The position numbers and the translations under genes are program-made. Below are positions 16,745 to 25,042 of a DNA stretch of 64,000 nucleotides, one piece after another. The notes beneath the pieces were generated by a model that did not search any database, was not told where the DNA came from, and saw nothing but the letters and a program-made list of their open reading frames with translations. The DNA comes from Cucumibacter marinus DSM 18995 (GTDB taxonomy: Bacteria; Pseudomonadota; Alphaproteobacteria; Rhizobiales; Devosiaceae), in NCBI RefSeq assembly GCF_000429865.1, contig NZ_AUCR01000002.1, positions 186,001-250,000 of the forward strand, in the 5' to 3' direction. Every line of letters begins with the position of its first letter. Position 1 is the first letter of the stretch.

Positions 16745-17248
16745 TCAGCGGGACATGGTCCAGTTGCAGTTGGAGGCCCAGCCGCCGGTATAGGTGCCGG
16801 TGATCGTGTCGTTGCCGGCATTGAACGTGCCGACCCAGGTTTCGCGCTGTTCCTTGCCCAGCCAGTCGACATAGTCGATGTTGAAGCTGATCTGGTTGCC
16901 GTTGATGCGTCCGTTCTTCATCTCGCTCGGCCCATAGGATCCGGTGAAGGCGGATGCCGTGGCGCTGGTGATGGTGACCGAATACTGGCGGGGCGTATTG
17001 GTGCATTTGCGCCGCATGTCCCACGGCCCCGTCGCCAGCCGAGAGCTGCTCGCCTTGGTTGAATTGCTGGCCGGCGTGGGCGCTGAAGCGGGCTGCGCCG
17101 GGGCCGGGGAGGCAGAGCCACCGGATGGCTGGGTCGAGTTGTTTTTCTCGGGGCGGAAGATGAGGTCCGACTGCGCTGTCGCTGCCGTGCTGGCACCGAC
17201 AATCATGGCCGAGGCCAGAACCAGGAGGCGGGCTTGAGGTAAGTACAT
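16745..17248 (-). CDS. Small secreted protein with DLIFRPE tag and beta-rich C-terminal domain
   Basis: 167 aa from ATG 17248 (a GTG at 17299 adds 17 charged residues ahead of the signal peptide and is unlikely). Signal peptide about 1-25, ending ATA; the mature N-terminus is QSDLIFRPEKNN, the same tag as in the protein at 656-1162. A Ser/Pro/Ala-rich linker (about 37-70) leads to a domain of about 95 residues with two cysteines (RKCTN, SNCNW) and alternating hydrophobic strands (YSVTITS, FTGSYG, ISFNIDYVDW, DTITGTYTGGW), suggesting a small beta-barrel. Stands alone, convergent to phnE2 by 19 nt. Function unknown. Confidence 0.7.
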   Translation of the reverse strand: MYLPQARLLVLASAMIVGASTAATAQSDLIFRPEKNNSTQPSGGSASPAPAQPASAPTPASNSTKASSSRLATGPWDMRRKCTNTPRQYSVTITSATASAFTGSYGPSEMKNGRINGNQISFNIDYVDWLGKEQRETWVGTFNAGNDTITGTYTGGWASNCNWTMSR

Positions 17249-17411
17249 GGCGTCCCTGCAGTACTCCGTTTCCGATAAATCTAGCCTCAAGGGTGGCACA
17301 GGTCCATCTTCCGCCGGTAACCCTTCGGTTTCCTAAGAATTGACCTCGGCGTCCGTCCGCCCCATCCTCGGGGCGCGGCGGGCGTTTCGGTTCTGATGTG
17401 AGGGGACGCTT

Positions 17412-18863
17412 ATGGGGATGGTGTCGCGGGTCAATGGTTGGTTCCGGGTCCTGATGGAGCTTCTGCGCCATGTGCGCGAGGAGGCGGGCTGGGCCAATCG
17501 CGCCATTCTGGGCATTGTGGCGACGCTGATGGGGCTGGCTGCAGACATCCTGACGCCCTGGCTGGATGTACTGGGTTGGATGTTTCCGGCCGCCCTGGGG
17601 CTCACCATTGTCGGGGTCGGCATCTGGTGGCTGATGCGCGGGCGCGGCGCCGAACCCAGGCCCATGGGCCGCGGGCGGCGCCTGGCTGCGACCGGGGCAA
17701 TCTATGGCATCGTCTTCACCCTGGTGCTGGCGCCGATCTTCCTGCTCAACGTCACTCTTGGCGGCACCAATGGTGCCCTGGCCGAGATTTCGCCAAGCGC
17801 ACGGGACTTTCAGACCTTTCTCGGCGAACGCTTCGACCGGCTCGACCGGGCACTGGCGGTGCTCAACGAGAATGTCGAAGAGCAGGGCCGCGACGTCCAG
17901 GCCGTGCGCGAGACCATGGAATTTTCGGTGGCGATGGATCTCATCGACCGGGCGCGGGAAACCCGGGACGGGTCCAATCAGGGGCAGGGCATCGCCATCA
18001 GCACCCTGATGGATAATGGCTTCGATTTCATCGGCTCCGATTTCTCCGGCGTGGCCCTGCGCAATGCGCCGATCGACGGGGTCAATTTTTCCGAGGCCCG
18101 GCTGCATTTCCTCGATGTCCGCAACGCCTCGCTCAAGGGTGCGAATTTCTCTGGTTCGGGGCTGCGTTTCGCCCTGGCGGAAGGCGCCGACTTCACCGAT
18201 GCGGATCTGTCGGGGTCGTTCTCGCCCTTTTTCGAGGGGAAGGGCGCCATCATGGCCGGGGCCAATCTGTCCAAGGCCAATTTCCAGGCTGCCGATCTGC
18301 GCGATGTCGATTTTTCCGGCGCTGACTTGTCCGGGGCCGCCTTTGCCTATGCCGATCTGAGGGGAGCGAACCTTTCCGGCGCCGATCTCACTGGCGCCTA
18401 TCTCATCGGCACCCTGCTCAACGGGGCCAATCTGGATGGTGCAGTCTTCAGCGAAACCAGCATGCTGGCAGCGGTCGTCGATAATGGTGCACTCAGTGTC
18501 GAACAGCGGGCCGGGGCTTGCCGGCACGAGAGCGCCCGGCTTTCGGCCCGCATCGAACTGATCGAGGAATGGGAAAGCGACCGCTTCTCCACCGGGCTCG
18601 AATTCGACGACATCAACACCTACGACGCCTATTTCCCGGTACCTGGTCTCGACGACAAGTCGCTGCCCGAATGCTCGACGCCCACCGATGGCGCCATCGC
18701 TTTCGATGCGAATTATCCCGATTACATGCGTATCCACCTCAACCGCGAATATCTCGGGCAGGCCGGGCGCCGTTCGGCGAGCCTCCAGCGCTTCAACGCC
18801 TTTCGCGAACGTCTCGCCGAGGGCCAGGAACAAGGGGTCCTGCTCACCGCCAGCGGGGAATGA
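17412..18863 (+). CDS. Membrane-anchored pentapeptide-repeat protein
   Basis: 483 aa, ATG 17412. Three hydrophobic spans at about 31-48, 53-75 and 91-113 anchor it in the membrane. Residues about 130-185 are charged and helical, possibly coiled coil (ERFDRLDRALAVLNENVEEQGRDV). From about 203 to 350 there are pentapeptide repeats of the A(D/N)LxX type (GANLSKANFQAADLRDVDFSGADLSGA), forming a right-handed quadrilateral beta-helix. The C-terminal 130 residues contain three cysteines and end in an acidic helix. Function unknown; membrane pentapeptide proteins are often scaffolds. Divergent from the DLIFRPE gene across 163 nt. No operon partner: 629 nt of repeat-bearing DNA follow. Confidence 0.8.
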   Translation: MGMVSRVNGWFRVLMELLRHVREEAGWANRAILGIVATLMGLAADILTPWLDVLGWMFPAALGLTIVGVGIWWLMRGRGAEPRPMGRGRRLAATGAIYGIVFTLVLAPIFLLNVTLGGTNGALAEISPSARDFQTFLGERFDRLDRALAVLNENVEEQGRDVQAVRETMEFSVAMDLIDRARETRDGSNQGQGIAISTLMDNGFDFIGSDFSGVALRNAPIDGVNFSEARLHFLDVRNASLKGANFSGSGLRFALAEGADFTDADLSGSFSPFFEGKGAIMAGANLSKANFQAADLRDVDFSGADLSGAAFAYADLRGANLSGADLTGAYLIGTLLNGANLDGAVFSETSMLAAVVDNGALSVEQRAGACRHESARLSARIELIEEWESDRFSTGLEFDDINTYDAYFPVPGLDDKSLPECSTPTDGAIAFDANYPDYMRIHLNREYLGQAGRRSASLQRFNAFRERLAEGQEQGVLLTASGE

Positions 18864-19492
18864 CGCCTGTTGCTGGGGATACCCGTCGCCCCGCTCTCCG
18901 CCGTCATTCCGGCGAAAGCCGGAATCCAGGACCCTTGGAATCGCGACCTGAAACGGTCGTGAGCAGTCCTTCGCCGCCACACCCTCTTGGTCATTCCCGC
19001 CACATTCTGCCTCGCGCCGGCGGGCTGGCGGGAATCTATGTGAATCAGAGGGTTAGAACTGGTGGCGATGGCATCGACGGTGCGTGATGGACTTGACCAC
19101 CAGTGTTTTTGTGCTGGCCCAGTTGGATTCCCGCCTGCTCGGGAATGACGAGGTGGTTGGCGTGCGCGTTACAATAATCTCCGCGCAGTCCCGGACCAGC
19201 CCGCCGGCGTGAGGCAAAGGGCGTCCGGGGCGGCCCGGGAGGATGCAACCCAAAGCCCTCACCCTGAGCCCTCATGGTGAGCTTGTCGAACCACGAAGGG
19301 CGAGAACGGAGAGCATGGCAGGCTCACCCGGCCCTGAGAGCATGGCTCCTCGGGCGTTCGGCGGACCATCGCTCCACATGCCCAACCCACCTTGCCTCTG
19401 CTGGAGGCCCGATGCCTTTGGCGTCTCCCCGGCGTTCAAACCTGCCGATGATCCACTGGATCATCGGCTTGTCGCGAGGCGACAAACGGTTT
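18864..19492. repeat. Intergenic stretch with several palindromic repeats, no gene
   Basis: 629 nt with no supportable coding sequence. It contains four palindromes of one family: arms ATTCCGGC/GCCGGAAT (18906-18925, loop GAAA flanked), ATTCCCGCCA/TGGCGGGAAT (18993-19035), ATTCCCG/CGGGAAT (19127-19146, opposite orientation) and CCCGGAC/GTCCGGG (19190-19229). The second and fourth hold an almost identical core, CCTCGCGCCGGCGGGC at 19010-19025 and its complement with one mismatch at 19199-19214. A 58-nt block at 19211-19268 matches 56629-56686 at about 52 of 58 positions. The rest shows nothing I recognise. Confidence 0.7.
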
Positions 19493-20383
19493 TCACCCCT
19501 TCACGGCCCCTTCGCTGAGGCCGGAGACGAGGTAGCGCTGGGCGATGAGGAACACCACCGTGATCGGCAGGCCCGAGAGGATGGCGGCGGCAGCGAAATC
19601 GCCCCAGAGATATTTGAACTCGTTGAGGTAGAGCCGCGACCCGACCGCGAGGGTCATGTTTTCCTCTGCGCGGATCAGGACCGAGGCGACAGGGTAGTCG
19701 TTGATGGTGGCGATGAACACCAGCACGAAAACCACCGCGACGATGGGCACGGCAAGCGGCAGGAAGATATAGCGGAAGGTCTGCCAGGGCGTGGCGCCAT
19801 CGATCTGGGCTGCCTTGTCGAGAGCGGGATCGACGCTGTCGAAATAGCCCTTGATGGTCCAGATATGCATGGTGATGCCCGAGAGATAAACCAGGATCAG
19901 CGAGACGTGGCTGTCGATGCCGATTACCGGCGAGATCTCCCCCAGCGCGTCGAAGATGGCGAACAGGGCAACCAGCGTCAGGGTTGTGGGGAACATCTGA
20001 ATGAGGAACAGGCCATCAAGAAGGGCCGCGCGGCCGGGGAACCTGATGCGGGCGAAGGCATAGGCCGAAATCGTCGACAACGCCACCACGCCAGCGGCGG
20101 CGATGAGGCCGATCTTTACCGAGTTCCACATCCACAGCATGACAGGGTAGGGCGGACTGATCACGGTGCCGTCGGCGCGGGTATAGTCGAAGCCGAAGGC
20201 CAGCACCCAATGTTCGAGAGTGGGATTGTCCGGCCATAGCGAGCCGATGGTGAAATTGCCCTCGCGCAAGGAGATCGAGACCACCATCAGGAATGGAAAC
20301 ATGATCAGCGCGATGAAGACGATCAGAAAGCCGTGGGCGAAGATCTTCTTGACCAGCAATTCGCGCGGGTTCTCGACAATCAT
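19493..20383 (-). CDS. malG: Maltose-type ABC transporter permease MalG
   Basis: 296 aa from ATG 20383, overlapping the malF stop by 4 nt. Six predicted spans; the coupling loop is DKAAQIDGATPWQTFRYIFLPLAVP, and the C-terminus YLVSGLSEGAVKG is the MalG hallmark. It pairs with MalF to form the channel for maltose or related alpha-glucosides. Last gene of the minus-strand operon aglA-malE-malF-malG. Confidence 0.92.
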   Translation of the reverse strand: MIVENPRELLVKKIFAHGFLIVFIALIMFPFLMVVSISLREGNFTIGSLWPDNPTLEHWVLAFGFDYTRADGTVISPPYPVMLWMWNSVKIGLIAAAGVVALSTISAYAFARIRFPGRAALLDGLFLIQMFPTTLTLVALFAIFDALGEISPVIGIDSHVSLILVYLSGITMHIWTIKGYFDSVDPALDKAAQIDGATPWQTFRYIFLPLAVPIVAVVFVLVFIATINDYPVASVLIRAEENMTLAVGSRLYLNEFKYLWGDFAAAAILSGLPITVVFLIAQRYLVSGLSEGAVKG

Positions 20384-21918
20384 AGCTGTTTCCCCCGATT
20401 GGCGACCCGGCGCATGGCAACGAAATTGGCATAGGCGATGGCGCCCACGACCAGGAAGATGAGGAATGTGATGGCACCAGCCAGCCCGAATTGCTGGCCG
20501 GAATCCATGAAGCTGATGCGGTAGGTGAAGGACCCCAGAATGTCGGTTTCCCCGGCCGGGATCACCGTGCCAGGGATATCGGGCCCGCCGCGGGTCAGGA
20601 GCAGGATAAGGACGAGATTGTTGAAGTTGAACGCGAAGGCGGCGATCAGCAGCGGCAGGAAGGGCGGAATGATCTGCGGCAGGGTGATGGTGAAGAACAC
20701 CCTCAGGGCCGAGGCACCTTCCAGCGCTGCGGCCTTCTTGTGGTCCTCGGGCACCGCCTGCAAAAAGCCCATGGAAAGCAGCATCATGTAGGGATAGCCG
20801 AGCCACACATTGACAATGACGATCATGGTGCGGGCGAGAAAGCCGTTGGTGAACCATTCGGGCCTTATGCCGAACAGAGCCTCGAGGATCAGGTTGATCT
20901 CACCGAAGTTCTGGTTGAACAGCCCCTTGAAGACGAGGATCGAGATGAAGGACGGCACCGCATAGGGCAGGATCAACAGGATCCGGTAGACCGGTTTCCC
21001 CTTGAGATGCGGCCATTGCAGGATTGTGGCGAGCGCCAGCCCCACCGCGAAGGTGAGCGAAACCGAAAGCAGCGCGAAGATCACCGTCCAGATGAAGATC
21101 GCGACCATGGGCGCGCGAACGCCTTCGGAGGCGAAAATGCGCTGGTAGTTTTTCCAGCCGACATTGACGCGCCAGCCCGGCGGCACCTGTTCACCGTCTT
21201 CGGTGACGAAAAAGCCGGTCTCATGGTTGGCGGTGAGGATCATGCCGTCGGCGGTGCGCTCGAGATGGTCTTCGTCGATGCGGATATATTCGGGGGTCAC
21301 GGCCGCGAAGGTGCGCAGGCCCGAATTCTTGAGGATGCCGCCATCGGGCAGAACGAGGTCGAGGCTCTGCAGCCCTGAACGAAGGCGCACCGCATCGCGG
21401 GCGGCAAGCAGGTTGTCTGGCTCGCCGCTGATCGGTTCGAGCGCGGCGCTTTCGGGGCTTTCGAGCGAGACCGGTCCCGAGATCAGGCCGGCGTCGGGCA
21501 GGTAGATGCGATAGGCATCCCCTTCGGCAGCCACAAGGAAAGGCTGTTCGGTCGATTTGTCGATGGTCTTGTTGGACTGGAGGACTTCGATCGCCCGCTC
21601 ATAGGTGAGCAGATTGAACGAAGAGTAATTGGTGAAGCCCAGATAGACGGTATAGACGACCGGGAAGGCGATGAAGATCAGGATGGCGGCAAGGCCCGGA
21701 AAGATGAAGCGGGTGGCGTAGAAGCGCCGGGTGCCGAAGATGATGGCGAAGCCGACCGCCAGGGCGATCAGCAGAACCCCGAACAGGGGCTGATCGACGG
21801 TGTAAAGCACAAAGGCAGAATAGAAGCCGGCGAGACAAAGCCCGCCGACGATCAGGTATCTCAGCCATTGCTGCTGCGGCTGCGCGGGCACGGAGCCCGC
21901 CATGTCGAGCGTTGCCAT
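20380..21918 (-). CDS. malF: Maltose-type ABC transporter permease MalF
   Basis: 512 aa, the long MalF type. N-terminal spans (about 20-115), then a large periplasmic P2-like loop (about 125-275; contains LVAAEGDAYRIYLPD and FVTEDGEQVPPGWRVNVGWKNYQRIF), then the permease core with the loop EDHKKAAALEGASALRVFFTITLPQ. The P2 loop contacts the binding protein in the enteric system, which supports true maltose-family identity over the shorter AglF type. Starts 65 nt after malE. Confidence 0.92.
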   Translation of the reverse strand: MATLDMAGSVPAQPQQQWLRYLIVGGLCLAGFYSAFVLYTVDQPLFGVLLIALAVGFAIIFGTRRFYATRFIFPGLAAILIFIAFPVVYTVYLGFTNYSSFNLLTYERAIEVLQSNKTIDKSTEQPFLVAAEGDAYRIYLPDAGLISGPVSLESPESAALEPISGEPDNLLAARDAVRLRSGLQSLDLVLPDGGILKNSGLRTFAAVTPEYIRIDEDHLERTADGMILTANHETGFFVTEDGEQVPPGWRVNVGWKNYQRIFASEGVRAPMVAIFIWTVIFALLSVSLTFAVGLALATILQWPHLKGKPVYRILLILPYAVPSFISILVFKGLFNQNFGEINLILEALFGIRPEWFTNGFLARTMIVIVNVWLGYPYMMLLSMGFLQAVPEDHKKAAALEGASALRVFFTITLPQIIPPFLPLLIAAFAFNFNNLVLILLLTRGGPDIPGTVIPAGETDILGSFTYRISFMDSGQQFGLAGAITFLIFLVVGAIAYANFVAMRRVANRGKQL

Positions 21919-21945
21919 TCCGGGCCCTCCCTCCCGAAAGTCAGT

Positions 21946-21976
21946 GCCGGGGCGACCCAGGGGGCGCCGCCCCGGC
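21946..21976 (-). terminator. Stem-loop between malE and malF
   Basis: Perfect 9-bp arms GCCGGGGCG (21946-21954) and CGCCCCGGC (21968-21976) with a 13-nt loop. It begins 7 nt after the malE stop on the minus strand and ends 27 nt before the malF start. Same position relative to the binding-protein gene as the hairpins after phnD, dppA, oppA and potD. Confidence 0.6.
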
Positions 21977-21983
21977 TAAGCCA

Positions 21984-23162
21984 TTACTCGGCCAATATCC
22001 GGGTTTCAGCGTCGTTCAAGGCGTCCTCAACGGTCGCAGCACCCGTGGTGATATTGGTGAGTGCCGGCTGCATGGCGGCCCAGAATTTACCCATTTCAGG
22101 GTTGGAGGGCATGGGCACGCCGTACGCTGCATTGGCCAGGGTGGCCGCGATCTTGGGATCGTCGAGCTCGGCACCGGCGGTGATGTCGGTCAGCGCACCC
22201 AGCGCGCCATTGGCGTTCCAGGTGGAAAGGCCTTCATCGGTGGTGATGTAGTTCTCGATCAGTTCGACGGCGAGATCCTTGTTTGGCGAGGCGGCGTTGA
22301 TCGCCATCGCCATCACGCCGAGGAAGGGCGGGGTCTGCTTGCCGTCGACCATGGGCAACGGCGCTACCGCGATGTCGATGCCGGCCGCCTCATAGCCGGC
22401 CCAGGACCAGGGGCCGTTGATGATCATGGCGACTTCGCCCTTGGCCATGGCGCCGTCCATCACGCCGTAATCCACGCCCGTCGGCATTGTGCCATCATCA
22501 ATCAGGCCTTTGAGCACCTTGGCGCCCATCATCGCGCCTTCATTGGCCACGCCGGTCGTGGTGCCGTCATAGGCGCCATCGACCTTTTTGAAGGCGTAGC
22601 CGCCATTGGCCATCAAAAGGGGCATGGTGAAATAGGTGTTGTTGTAGTCCCAAAGGATCGGTGCCACGCCTTCGGGCAGGTCGAGCGAAGCGATTTCCTC
22701 GAAGCTTGCCGGCGGTGTGTCGATCAGGGCGGTATTGTAAACAAGGCCGATGGCTTCGACCGCGATCGGGTAGCCCCAGACCTTGTTGGCGAAGCTCACC
22801 GCATCCCAGGCGGTATCGATCTGCTCGCCCATCTTGTCGGCCGAAGGATCGACAGGGGCGATCAGGCCGCCCGCGGCCCATTCGCCGAAGCGGTCATGGG
22901 CGTACATGACGATATCCGGCCCATCGCCGACAGCGGCGGCCTGCTGGAACTTGTCGGGCAGGGGTTCGTGTTCCTCGATCACGACCTTGATGCCGAGATC
23001 GGCTTCGAACTGGTCGGCAATCGCCTGAAAAGCTTCGTGATCGCGGTGTTCGCCGGTCCAGATGACCAGCGTGTTTTCGTCAAAGGCAAGGCTTTGCGCG
23101 GTCGAGGCCAACAGGGCCGCGGTCGCCAGCGCCAGGATTGGCGCGGTTGTTCTGGACGTCAT
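21984..23162 (-). CDS. malE: Maltose/maltodextrin-binding protein MalE
   Basis: 392 aa with a 26-residue signal peptide (…TAQSLAFDE). The mature protein reads like enteric MalE: TLVIWTGEHRDHEAF, GIKVVIEEHEPLPDKFQQAAAVGDGPDIVMYAHDRFG (shown in parts), and YPIAVEAIGLVYN. ATP-dependent uptake with MalF, MalG and the MalK encoded on the other strand at 26086. Located 30 nt after the alpha-glucosidase gene, in the same operon. Confidence 0.92.
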   Translation of the reverse strand: MTSRTTAPILALATAALLASTAQSLAFDENTLVIWTGEHRDHEAFQAIADQFEADLGIKVVIEEHEPLPDKFQQAAAVGDGPDIVMYAHDRFGEWAAGGLIAPVDPSADKMGEQIDTAWDAVSFANKVWGYPIAVEAIGLVYNTALIDTPPASFEEIASLDLPEGVAPILWDYNNTYFTMPLLMANGGYAFKKVDGAYDGTTTGVANEGAMMGAKVLKGLIDDGTMPTGVDYGVMDGAMAKGEVAMIINGPWSWAGYEAAGIDIAVAPLPMVDGKQTPPFLGVMAMAINAASPNKDLAVELIENYITTDEGLSTWNANGALGALTDITAGAELDDPKIAATLANAAYGVPMPSNPEMGKFWAAMQPALTNITTGAATVEDALNDAETRILAE

Positions 23163-23192
23163 GATACTCCTCCCAGTGTATCAGCCGCAGCA

Positions 23193-24875
23193 TCACGCCA
23201 CGGCGAGCTTGTTGTCCTTTCCGCCCGGCTCGAGAACAGGGGCCGAGGCAGCTTCGGATTCGAGAAAGGCAAAACCGTTGGGGCCGAGAGAGAGCTGGCC
23301 GGCGCCAAGCGCCAGGCGGGCCTCAGGGCCGGTGGTTGCGGTCTCTCCGGTGATCGACAGGCTCACCGGGTTGGGCGACAGATTGTAGACGCAGGTGATC
23401 GTCCGGCCCTCGAGCGTGCGGCGGAAAGCCAGCACCGGTTCGGGCAGGTCGATGAATTCGGTGTTGCCATGCACGAGCTCGGGGCGCGACTTCCTGAAAG
23501 CGATGGTCTCGCGATAGGCGTTGAGAACCGAGTCCTTGCGGCTTTCCTGGGTGTCGACGGCGCGCGCGGCCTGGGGGGCCTTGACCGGCAGCCAGGGCGT
23601 GCCGGCCGAGAAACCGGCGTGCGGCGCGTCCTTTTCCCAAACCATCGGCGTGCGGCAGCCGTCACGGCCCTTCACCTCGGGCCAGAAACGCAGTCCCGCG
23701 GGGTCGGTCAGTTCGTGATATTCGAGATCGGTTTCGGTCTGGCCGAGCTCCTCGCCCTGATAGATGCCGATCGTGCCTTCGAATCCTGCCAGCAGGGCGA
23801 TGGCCTGCTTGGCGAGTTCATCGCTCGAATGGGCGTGCCCCGCCCAGCGGCTCAGATGGCGGTGCACATCGTGGTTGGAAAACGACCAGCTGGGCCAACC
23901 ATCGGCGGCGGAAGCGAAGAAGTTCTCGATGCGGGAACGGAAGTGCTTCGCGGAGAAGTTCGGCCCCAGCATGTCGAAGGAATAGGCCATGTGCAGCCGG
24001 TCGTTGCCGGAGGTGTATTCAGCCATGATCTCGATGGCACGGTCGGCATGGTCGCCGACTTCACCGACGACGGTGCGATCGGAGTAGCGGTCTGTCAGGG
24101 CCCGTATCCGCTTCAGGAAGGCAATGTTCTCTGGCTGGGTCTTCGAGAAAATGTGGTTCTGCATGTCATAGGGGTTGGCCTCGGGGCGCATTTCCGCCCG
24201 CTCGCGGACCGGATTGTCCCGCAAGGACTGGTCGTGCATGTAGAAATTGACCGTGTCGAGCCGGAAGCCGTCGACACCGCGGTCAAGCCAGAACTGCATC
24301 GTGCCCAGCAACCAGTCCTGCACTTCGGGGTGGTGCAGATTGAAATCGGGCTGCTCGATCAGGAAGTTGTGCAGGTAGTACTGTCGCCGGCGCGGTTCCC
24401 ATTCCCAGGCGGACCCGCCGAAAATCGAGAGCCAATTGTTGGGCGGTGTGCCGTCGGCGCAGGGATCGGCCCACACATACCAGTCCGCCTTGTCGTTGGT
24501 CTTGTCCTGGCGGCTTTGCTCAAAGAAAGGGTGTTCGTCCGAGGAGTGCGAAAGCACCTGGTCGATAATCACCTTGAGACCCAGCTCGTGGGCGCGGGCG
24601 ACCAGCGCGTCGAAATCCTCAAGCGTGCCGAAGATCGGGTCGATATCGGTGTAATCCGATACGTCGTAGCCCATGTCCGCCATGGGCGAGGTGAAGACCG
24701 GCGACAGCCAGATTGCGTCGACACCCAGCGAGGCGACATGGTCGAGCCGGCTGGTGATCCCGGCAAGGTCACCCGTGCCGTCTCCATTCGAGTCCTGAAA
24801 GGACCGCGGATAGATCTGATAAATCGCCGCGCCACGCCACCAATCACTCACTGGCAAGTCTCCCTGAATGCTCAA
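23193..24875 (-). CDS. GH13 alpha-glucosidase
   Basis: 560 aa, a cytoplasmic glycoside hydrolase family 13 enzyme (AglA/oligo-1,6-glucosidase type). The fold starts WWRGAAIYQIYPRSFQDSNGDG. Catalytic residues are visible: nucleophile D207 in GFRLDTVN, acid/base E272 in VVGEVGD and stabiliser D336 in SNHDVHR. The calcium-binding type motif DSNGDGTGDL is near residue 28. It hydrolyses imported maltose or other alpha-glucosides to glucose. First gene of the minus-strand operon, starting 37 nt from the proximal LacI operator. Confidence 0.92.
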   Translation of the reverse strand: MSIQGDLPVSDWWRGAAIYQIYPRSFQDSNGDGTGDLAGITSRLDHVASLGVDAIWLSPVFTSPMADMGYDVSDYTDIDPIFGTLEDFDALVARAHELGLKVIIDQVLSHSSDEHPFFEQSRQDKTNDKADWYVWADPCADGTPPNNWLSIFGGSAWEWEPRRRQYYLHNFLIEQPDFNLHHPEVQDWLLGTMQFWLDRGVDGFRLDTVNFYMHDQSLRDNPVRERAEMRPEANPYDMQNHIFSKTQPENIAFLKRIRALTDRYSDRTVVGEVGDHADRAIEIMAEYTSGNDRLHMAYSFDMLGPNFSAKHFRSRIENFFASAADGWPSWSFSNHDVHRHLSRWAGHAHSSDELAKQAIALLAGFEGTIGIYQGEELGQTETDLEYHELTDPAGLRFWPEVKGRDGCRTPMVWEKDAPHAGFSAGTPWLPVKAPQAARAVDTQESRKDSVLNAYRETIAFRKSRPELVHGNTEFIDLPEPVLAFRRTLEGRTITCVYNLSPNPVSLSITGETATTGPEARLALGAGQLSLGPNGFAFLESEAASAPVLEPGGKDNKLAVA

Positions 24876-24912
24876 CGCAAGCCTTATTGCTCACTTGTTG
24901 CGCAGAATATCC

Positions 24913-24922
24913 AAAACGTTTT
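24913..24922. promoter_or_regulatory. LacI-family operator, proximal to alpha-glucosidase gene
   Basis: Perfect palindrome AAAACGTTTT, the classic core of LacI/GalR-family operators (central CG). It lies 38 nt upstream of the alpha-glucosidase start. A second such site is 77 bp away near the regulator gene. Confidence 0.7.
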
Positions 24923-24939
24923 AAACTGGCAATAGGCTA

Positions 24940-24980
24940 GGAAATCCGGGGGATTTGTCTAGAATTAATTCCGGATTTCC
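24940..24980. promoter_or_regulatory. Inverted repeat between the two LacI operators
   Basis: Perfect 10-bp arms GGAAATCCGG (24940-24949) and CCGGATTTCC (24971-24980), separated by 21 nt that contain TCTAGA and TTAATT. The centre, 24960, is almost midway between the two operator centres (24917.5 and 24994.5). It may be a site for another regulator, or a cruciform/RNA hairpin in the divergent promoter region. Confidence 0.5.
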
Positions 24981-24986
24981 GATACA

Positions 24987-25004
24987 TTTGAAACGTTTGC
25001 AAAA
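24987..25004. promoter_or_regulatory. LacI-family operator, proximal to the regulator gene
   Basis: TTTG-AAACGTTT-GCAAAA: palindromic AAACGTTT core at 24991-24998 with partly symmetric flanks. It lies 39 nt upstream of the regulator start. With AAAACGTTTT at 24913-24922 it forms a pair 77 bp apart centre to centre, near seven helical turns, as in looping repressors. Confidence 0.65.
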
Positions 25005-25042
25005 TACGAGAATGTGATCGAGCAGGGAGGTCGAGGGATCCG

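Noticed and set aside
16632-18980. Open minus-strand frame of about 780 codons opposite the pentapeptide gene
   Set aside because: Runs across the pentapeptide gene, the DLIFRPE gene and the end of phnE2; its repeats mirror the pentapeptide repeats.
19274-20239. Plus-strand frame beginning in the repeat region and running opposite malG
   Set aside because: Most of it is the complement of malG; the first part is repeat sequence (TLSPHGELVEP-type peptides are typical false calls).
21912-24935. Open plus-strand frame of about 1000 codons opposite malE and the alpha-glucosidase gene
   Set aside because: Antisense shadow of two clear genes in GC-rich DNA; composition is Gly/Arg/His-rich with no family pattern.
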